Assembly: GCF_000429645.1 (NCBI RefSeq) | Contig: NZ_KE386934.1 | Span: 310,001 to 374,000 of the forward strand | DNA: 64,000 nucleotides | Source of the DNA: Niveispirillum irakense DSM 11586 | GTDB taxonomy: Bacteria; Pseudomonadota; Alphaproteobacteria; Azospirillales; Azospirillaceae | Direction of reading: 5' to 3' | Shown here: positions 60,117 to 64,000 of the stretch, piece by piece | Layout of the letters: the number at the start of each line of letters is the position of its first letter | Numbering within the stretch: the stretch's first letter is position 1 | Translations under genes and position numbers: made by a program | Notes under the pieces: generated by a model | What the model saw: only the letters and a program-made list of their open reading frames with translations | Databases searched by the model: none | What the model was told of the DNA's origin: nothing

Positions 60117-60869
60117 TTAACCCAGCTTTTCCAGGATTTCCGCCGGAATGTCGAAATTACCCAGCACGGTCTGGACATCGTCATTATCTTCCAGCACGTC
60201 CAGCAGCTTCAGCAGCGTCTGGGCCGTATCTTCGGCGGCGACCGGGACCAGATTCATCGGCGTCCAGGTCAGCTTGGCGCTTTCCGGTGCGCCGAACTTG
60301 GCTTCCAGCACGTCGCGGACTTCGCCCAGCGTATCGGTGCCGGTGGTGACGGCGTGCCCGCTCTCGTCGGACTGCACATCCTCCGCCCCCGCCTCAATGG
60401 CGGCTTCCAGCATGGTATCGGCATCCGCCGTGGCAGCCGGATAGGTGATCTGGCCGATGCGGTTGAACATGAAGGAAACCGAATTGGTTTCCCCCAGCGA
60501 GCCGCCATGCTTGGTAAAGGCCGAACGCACTTCCGAGGCAGTGCGGTTGCGGTTGTCGGTCAGCGCTTCCACGATCAGCGCGACGCCGCCGGGGCCATAC
60601 CCCTCGTACCGGACTTCATCATAATTGGTATCATCGGCGCCGCCAGGGATGCCCTGCTTGATGGCGCGGTCGATGCGATCCTTGGGCAGGTTCTGCGACC
60701 GTGCCGCCTGGATGGCAGCACGCAGACGCGGGTTCATGGCCGGGTCGGGCAGGCCCGACTTGGCGGCCACGGTGATTTCGCGCGCCAGCTTGTTGAAGAT
60801 CTTCGACCGCTTGGCGTCCTGCGCGCCCTTGCGATGCATGATGTTCTTGAATTGGCTATGACCGGCCAT
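60117..60869 (-). CDS. yebC: YebC/PmpR family DNA-binding / ribosome-associated factor
   Basis: A 250-residue protein of the YebC family: the start [20 protein letters not shown], then [20 protein letters not shown], the domain-linking [20 protein letters not shown] and [20 protein letters not shown], all typical. It was seen as a transcription regulator and more recently as a translation factor for polyproline stretches. The latter could matter here for the poly-proline PopZ and TolA proteins (inference). The ATG at 60869 is clear. It lies upstream of ruvC. Confidence 0.95.
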   Translation of the reverse strand: MAGHSQFKNIMHRKGAQDAKRSKIFNKLAREITVAAKSGLPDPAMNPRLRAAIQAARSQNLPKDRIDRAIKQGIPGGADDTNYDEVRYEGYGPGGVALIVEALTDNRNRTASEVRSAFTKHGGSLGETNSVSFMFNRIGQITYPAATADADTMLEAAIEAGAEDVQSDESGHAVTTGTDTLGEVRDVLEAKFGAPESAKLTWTPMNLVPVAAEDTAQTLLKLLDVLEDNDDVQTVLGNFDIPAEILEKLG

Positions 60870-60992
60870 GGGACCCCAGACGCCTATAGATGATATCGTT
60901 CAGATATATGGGCTGAATCTGGGGCTATGTACCATATCTTGACCGGCTTTGGCACCCGTCACGCGCGGTGCCCCGGCCATGCGCGGGATGCC

Positions 60993-61976
60993 TTATTCCA
61001 CCGGATAAGGACCGTCGGTGAAGATGCGGTCATGATACCCTTTCGATCCGACCGCCAGCGCGAGATCGGAACGGAAATCCCTGCCCGCGCGCAGGCAGGA
61101 CAGGACATGGCTGAAATCGTGACGGGGCTGCCAACCCAGTTCCCGTCGGGCCAGCCCGCTATCATAAAAACGGTCGATTCCGGGAAACAGCGACCAGCCG
61201 CGCGATGTGAACAACCCTTCGGCATCCGGATAATGGCGACGGAGAATTGCGGGCATATCCACGCGCAAAGTCGCAGCCTCTTCCGGATGGAAGGGTGTTG
61301 GCGCAGATATGATGTAGCGGCCAAAGCCGATGGACCGCACCCGTTCCATCGCCCTCTCATGCGCGGTGACAACATCCGACAGATCGACCCGGCGATAAAG
61401 CAACTCCACCGCCTGGGCATTTTCCAAACCATAAAGGCGGCGCTTCTCCGCATCATCATCGGCTTCAGGGAAGAACCGCGATGTCCGCAGCACAATCACG
61501 GGCAGCCCATATTTGCGGGCATAAAGTTCACACAGCCCCTCCGCTGCGAATTTGGTAACGCCGTAGATATTGCGGGGGACGGGCACCACATCCTCCCGCA
61601 CCCAGGTTGCCGGCTCCCCTTCTGCCGGGGTCATGGCCGCGCCGAAGACACTGGTGGTGCTGGTGAAGATCAACCCCTCCACACCTGCTGCGCGGGCCGC
61701 TTCCAGCAAGGCAAGCGTCCCGCTGACATTGGTATTCACGAAATCCTGGTGAGTGTGGGTGGCGACGTGGGGCTTGTGCAGGGTCGCCGTATGCAGCACG
61801 TAGCTTACCCCCGGCAAAAGGCGGGACAGCAAGACCCGATCGGTCAATGTGCCGACATGGTCGGTAAAGGCGGATGGCTTGATATCCAGCCCTATCGCCG
61901 GGCGCCCGGCGGAGCGCAGACACCGCATCAACGCCTCACCCAGATGGCCGGCACTGCCCGTGACCAGAATTGTCAT
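60993..61976 (-). CDS. NAD(P)-dependent epimerase/dehydratase (extended SDR)
   Basis: A 327-residue extended short-chain dehydrogenase. The nucleotide motif is TILVTGSAGHLGEALMRCLR, the catalytic residues are in IFTSTTSVFGA and the YxxxK of PRNIYGVTKFAAEGLCELYA. The C-terminal part (RDFRSDLALAVGSKGYHDRI) is unusual for standard sugar epimerases. The substrate is probably a nucleotide sugar, not determinable. The ATG at 61976 is the first methionine of the motif. It stands alone on the minus strand between yebC and the XRE gene. Confidence 0.85.
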   Translation of the reverse strand: MTILVTGSAGHLGEALMRCLRSAGRPAIGLDIKPSAFTDHVGTLTDRVLLSRLLPGVSYVLHTATLHKPHVATHTHQDFVNTNVSGTLALLEAARAAGVEGLIFTSTTSVFGAAMTPAEGEPATWVREDVVPVPRNIYGVTKFAAEGLCELYARKYGLPVIVLRTSRFFPEADDDAEKRRLYGLENAQAVELLYRRVDLSDVVTAHERAMERVRSIGFGRYIISAPTPFHPEEAATLRVDMPAILRRHYPDAEGLFTSRGWSLFPGIDRFYDSGLARRELGWQPRHDFSHVLSCLRAGRDFRSDLALAVGSKGYHDRIFTDGPYPVE

Positions 61977-62067
61977 CCGCTTCCTCCCTTATCTGTCGCG
62001 GCAGAAAGCTAGACGGGGGATCGCTGCCCCGGCCACGCCTAAAATATGCGTCAGAAGGAGGGGAGAA

Positions 62068-62613
62068 TCAGGTCAGTGTCGTCACCAGCCGCGCCGGCGT
62101 GCCATCGGAAAGCAATAGCCGCTCCCAAAGCACCCGACCGGGGCGGATCGGCACGGTGCAATCCTGGTTGGCGCCCGTTTGCAGTTCCAGACTGTCTGCC
62201 CCGCCCTCCCCCCAGCCATGGCGGGCAAGCGTGGCCTCCATCGCCAGGATTTCCGGAGAGGCAAAACCAATCATCGGCCGCCCGGCCAGATCCCGAAAGG
62301 ACACACGCCATTCCGCCTCCCGCGAGGGGGAGACGGCCAGCAGCCGATGCGTGCGGTCGCAGATCAGGTGCAGCTTCCGGAACGAGCTTTCCACAAGCCC
62401 GCGCAAGACCCGGTCGCCGGCGGGGTCGGGCCTACCAAGCACGGCGCGAATGGCACTGGCCTGCTGTGGCGTTACACAAAGCAGGCCACGTTCCCAGCGC
62501 GACACGGTCGTCTGGTTGACCCCCAGACGCGCCGCCAGATCCCCCTGTTTGACGCCGCGCAACAGGCGCAACCGCCGCAGCGCCCGTCCTTCTGCCTTTT
62601 CCTGATCTGTCAT
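62068..62613 (-). CDS. XRE-family regulator with PAS-like C-terminal domain
   Basis: A 181-residue regulator. The N-terminal helix-turn-helix is clear (LRRLRLLRGVKQGDLAARLG, then VNQTTVSRWERGLLCVTPQ). The C-terminal half (about 85-181; LHLICDRTHRLLAVSPSREA, PEILAMEATLARHGWGEGG) looks like a PAS/LuxR-associated sensor, seen in other alphaproteobacterial XRE proteins. The ligand is unknown. The ATG at 62613 is seven bases after the FabI stop codon, so the two genes form an operon; the longer frame to 62649 overlaps fabI. Confidence 0.8.
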   Translation of the reverse strand: MTDQEKAEGRALRRLRLLRGVKQGDLAARLGVNQTTVSRWERGLLCVTPQQASAIRAVLGRPDPAGDRVLRGLVESSFRKLHLICDRTHRLLAVSPSREAEWRVSFRDLAGRPMIGFASPEILAMEATLARHGWGEGGADSLELQTGANQDCTVPIRPGRVLWERLLLSDGTPARLVTTLT

Positions 62614-62620
62614 GACCAAC

Positions 62621-63391
62621 TCAGCCCAGGATGTTGTAACCACCATCAATATAGGGGACGGAGCCGGTTACGGCACGCGCGGCATCGCTGGCCAGGAAGG
62701 CGGCATAGGCACCGACATCCTCCACGCTGACCTGCTGGCGCATCGGCGCGCGTTCTGCCGCGCGGGCCAGCAGCTCGTCAAACCGGTTGATACCACTGGC
62801 CGCACGGGTCTTCAGCGGGCCGGGTGACAGGCAATGGACGCGGATATCCTTCGGCCCCAGTTCCGCCGCCAGATATCGGGTTACCGATTCCAGTGCCGCC
62901 TTGACCGGGCCCATCAGATTGTAATGTTCGACCACCTTTTCCGAGCCATAGAAGCTGACGGTCTGAAGGCAGCCGCCCTGGGTCATCAGCGGTTCCGCCA
63001 GATGGGCCATGCGGATGAAGGAATGGACCGACACGTCCATGGCCGTCAGGAACCCGTCGCGCGAACAATCGGTGACGCGGGCGTGCAGATCATCCCGCGG
63101 CGCAAAAGCGATGGAATGCAGCACGAAATCCAGCCGCCCCCATTCCTGCGCGATCTTGTCGAAAACGGCTTCCAACTGCCCCGGCTCCCGCACATCACAC
63201 GGCAGAATCAGGGATGCCTGCAGCGCCTCCGCCAGGGGGCGGACATAAGGGTCGGCCTTGGCGTTGAGATAGGTAACTGCCAATTCCGCCCCCAGGGCAC
63301 GGAAGGCTTGGGCACAACCGTGGGCAATGGAGCCTTCGTTGGCGATGCCGACCACAAGGCCGCGCTTTCCTTCCAATGAAATCAAAGACAT
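62621..63391 (-). CDS. Enoyl-ACP reductase, FabI-like
   Basis: A 256-residue SDR enzyme of the FabI group, reducing enoyl-ACP in fatty acid elongation. The NAD-binding start LVVGIANEGSIAHGCAQAFR matches the FabI GxAxxxSI-A signature; the catalytic pair is in SFYGSEKVVEHYNLMGPVKA with the YNLMGPVK segment carrying Tyr and Lys; the C-terminus SVPYIDGGYNILG is typical. The ATG at 63391 is chosen with GGAG upstream. It forms an operon with the XRE regulator. Because several FabI-like paralogs occur in this group, an alternative fatty-acid role is possible. Confidence 0.86.
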   Translation of the reverse strand: MSLISLEGKRGLVVGIANEGSIAHGCAQAFRALGAELAVTYLNAKADPYVRPLAEALQASLILPCDVREPGQLEAVFDKIAQEWGRLDFVLHSIAFAPRDDLHARVTDCSRDGFLTAMDVSVHSFIRMAHLAEPLMTQGGCLQTVSFYGSEKVVEHYNLMGPVKAALESVTRYLAAELGPKDIRVHCLSPGPLKTRAASGINRFDELLARAAERAPMRQQVSVEDVGAYAAFLASDAARAVTGSVPYIDGGYNILG

Positions 63392-63572
63392 ATTGCTTTT
63401 TCTCCGACCGGGGACTGCAACCAATATCACCTATTGCACTGCACAAGTCACCATTCTCGCACACAGGTGTTACAGCACTGTATCGGGGTGGCCTGAGAGA
63501 TGCCGGATGCGGTGGACCTTGCCAAGCCGGGACCATGCCCTGACAGTGCACTGCCCTTACGCGACAAATCTG

Positions 63573-64000
63573 ATGCCAATGCCCCGCCTTTTCACGCTTC
63601 TGACGATTCTATTTGGCTTCTGGTCGGTGTCCGCCGCCAGCGCTGCCGAGTTCCAGGCCGGCGAACAGGTGCGGATACAAAGACCGGTCGAGGGGGCCCT
63701 GTTCGCTGCCGGAAAACATGTCGTGGTAACAGCCCCTGTCGATGGCGATCTTTTTGCCGCCGGGTTCGACCTGCGTGTTCCGGGGCCTGTTACGGGGGAT
63801 GCCCTGCTTATCGGCTTCACCCTTGACCTGTCCGCCCCGATCGCAGGCGATCTGCTGCTCGTCGCGGGGCGGGCGACGGTGAATGGCCCCGTAAGCGGTG
63901 ATGTGGAAGCCAATGGCGCCAATATCACCATCGCCCCTTCGTCCCGGATCGGCGGGGATTTCGTGGCCTCCGGCACCCAGATCACGATGGAAGGGGTGAT
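63573..64000 (+). CDS. Secreted bactofilin-like / polymer-forming protein, 5' part
   Basis: The plus strand gives an open frame to the window end starting MPMPRLFTLLTILFGFWSVS, a Sec signal peptide, followed by repeated beta-strand units (EGALFAAGKHVVVTAPVDGD, LFAAGFDLRVPGPVTGDAL, LIGFTLDLSAPIAGDLLLVA, GRATVNGPVSGDVEANGANI, TIAPSSRIGGDFVASGTQIT). The repeating G-D and A-G motifs resemble polymer-forming (bactofilin-type) right-handed beta-helix repeats, but with an exported location. In-frame starts at 63507 (ATG) or 63573 (ATG) exist; the latter begins the signal peptide. The 3' end is outside the window. Confidence 0.65.
   Translation, partial: MPMPRLFTLLTILFGFWSVSAASAAEFQAGEQVRIQRPVEGALFAAGKHVVVTAPVDGDLFAAGFDLRVPGPVTGDALLIGFTLDLSAPIAGDLLLVAGRATVNGPVSGDVEANGANITIAPSSRIGGDFVASGTQITMEGV

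Noticed and set aside
63557-63985. 142-codon minus-strand frame at the right end
   Set aside because: Antisense of the signal-peptide-bearing bactofilin-like frame, Ser/Pro/Arg-rich shadow.

Overview
The window is a gene-dense, GC-rich chromosomal segment of an alphaproteobacterium, most likely a Rhodospirillales member close to Azospirillaceae (order fairly secure, genus a guess). The pointers are GcrA, a PopZ-type polar organizer, the gene order PIMT-rhodanese-TolC-popZ-valS, and the arrangement yebC-ruvCAB-ybgC-tolQRAB-pal-cpoB-tilS-ftsH-folP-glmM-thiD. I found no insertion sequence, prophage, CRISPR array or rRNA gene. About 60 protein genes, three tRNAs, many intrinsic terminators and two related palindromic repeat elements are supported.

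Region 1-10.2 kb: the start of a CPA2-type cation/proton antiporter, a TIGR02588/TIGR02587 membrane pair, a TPR protein preceded by a 20-codon ORF with an exceptionally complete Shine-Dalgarno sequence, a GT2 / LAB_N / ArnT-like GT39 operon for lipid glycosylation, pncA and a guanine-deaminase-like gene, a DUF3309 peptide, rnk, an unknown helical protein and a HerA-like ATPase. Region 10.3-19 kb: an acyl-CoA synthetase, cspA, infA, three unknown small proteins, a palindromic repeat, a LysM protein, a cytochrome b561 / cytochrome c' pair, a LOG-family enzyme and icd. Region 19-31.9 kb: a membrane chemoreceptor, gcrA, a second and different type of isocitrate dehydrogenase, a globin-coupled chemoreceptor, a hydrolase-OsmC fusion, a Nudix hydrolase, cysteine synthase, an AlaX-type editing protein and valS.

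Region 31.9-43.9 kb: popZ with a 24-proline run, tolC, rhodanese, PIMT, tRNA-Cys, a Nudix hydrolase, two identical tRNA-Asn genes, a VWA (CoxE-like) protein with a large unknown partner, then a LysE-GNAT-PhzF-LysE operon divergent from a MocR regulator. Region 43.9-62 kb: one long minus-strand block covering DUF3293, thiD, glmM, folP, a basic unknown protein, ftsH, tilS, the whole Tol-Pal system (cpoB, pal, tolB, tolA, tolR, tolQ, ybgC), ruvBAC and yebC. The right end holds a sugar epimerase, an XRE regulator coupled to an enoyl-ACP reductase, and the start of a secreted bactofilin-like protein.

Functionally the window is dominated by envelope work (Tol-Pal, TolC, lipid glycosylation, FabI, GlmM, FtsH, LysM, bactofilin-like), cell-cycle and polarity factors (GcrA, PopZ), DNA repair (RuvABC) and translation quality control (ValS, AlaX, TilS, IF-1). 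The less explained parts are the strong-RBS mini-ORF, the palindromic elements placed at stop codons, the paired isocitrate dehydrogenases and the LysE/PhzF/MocR module.
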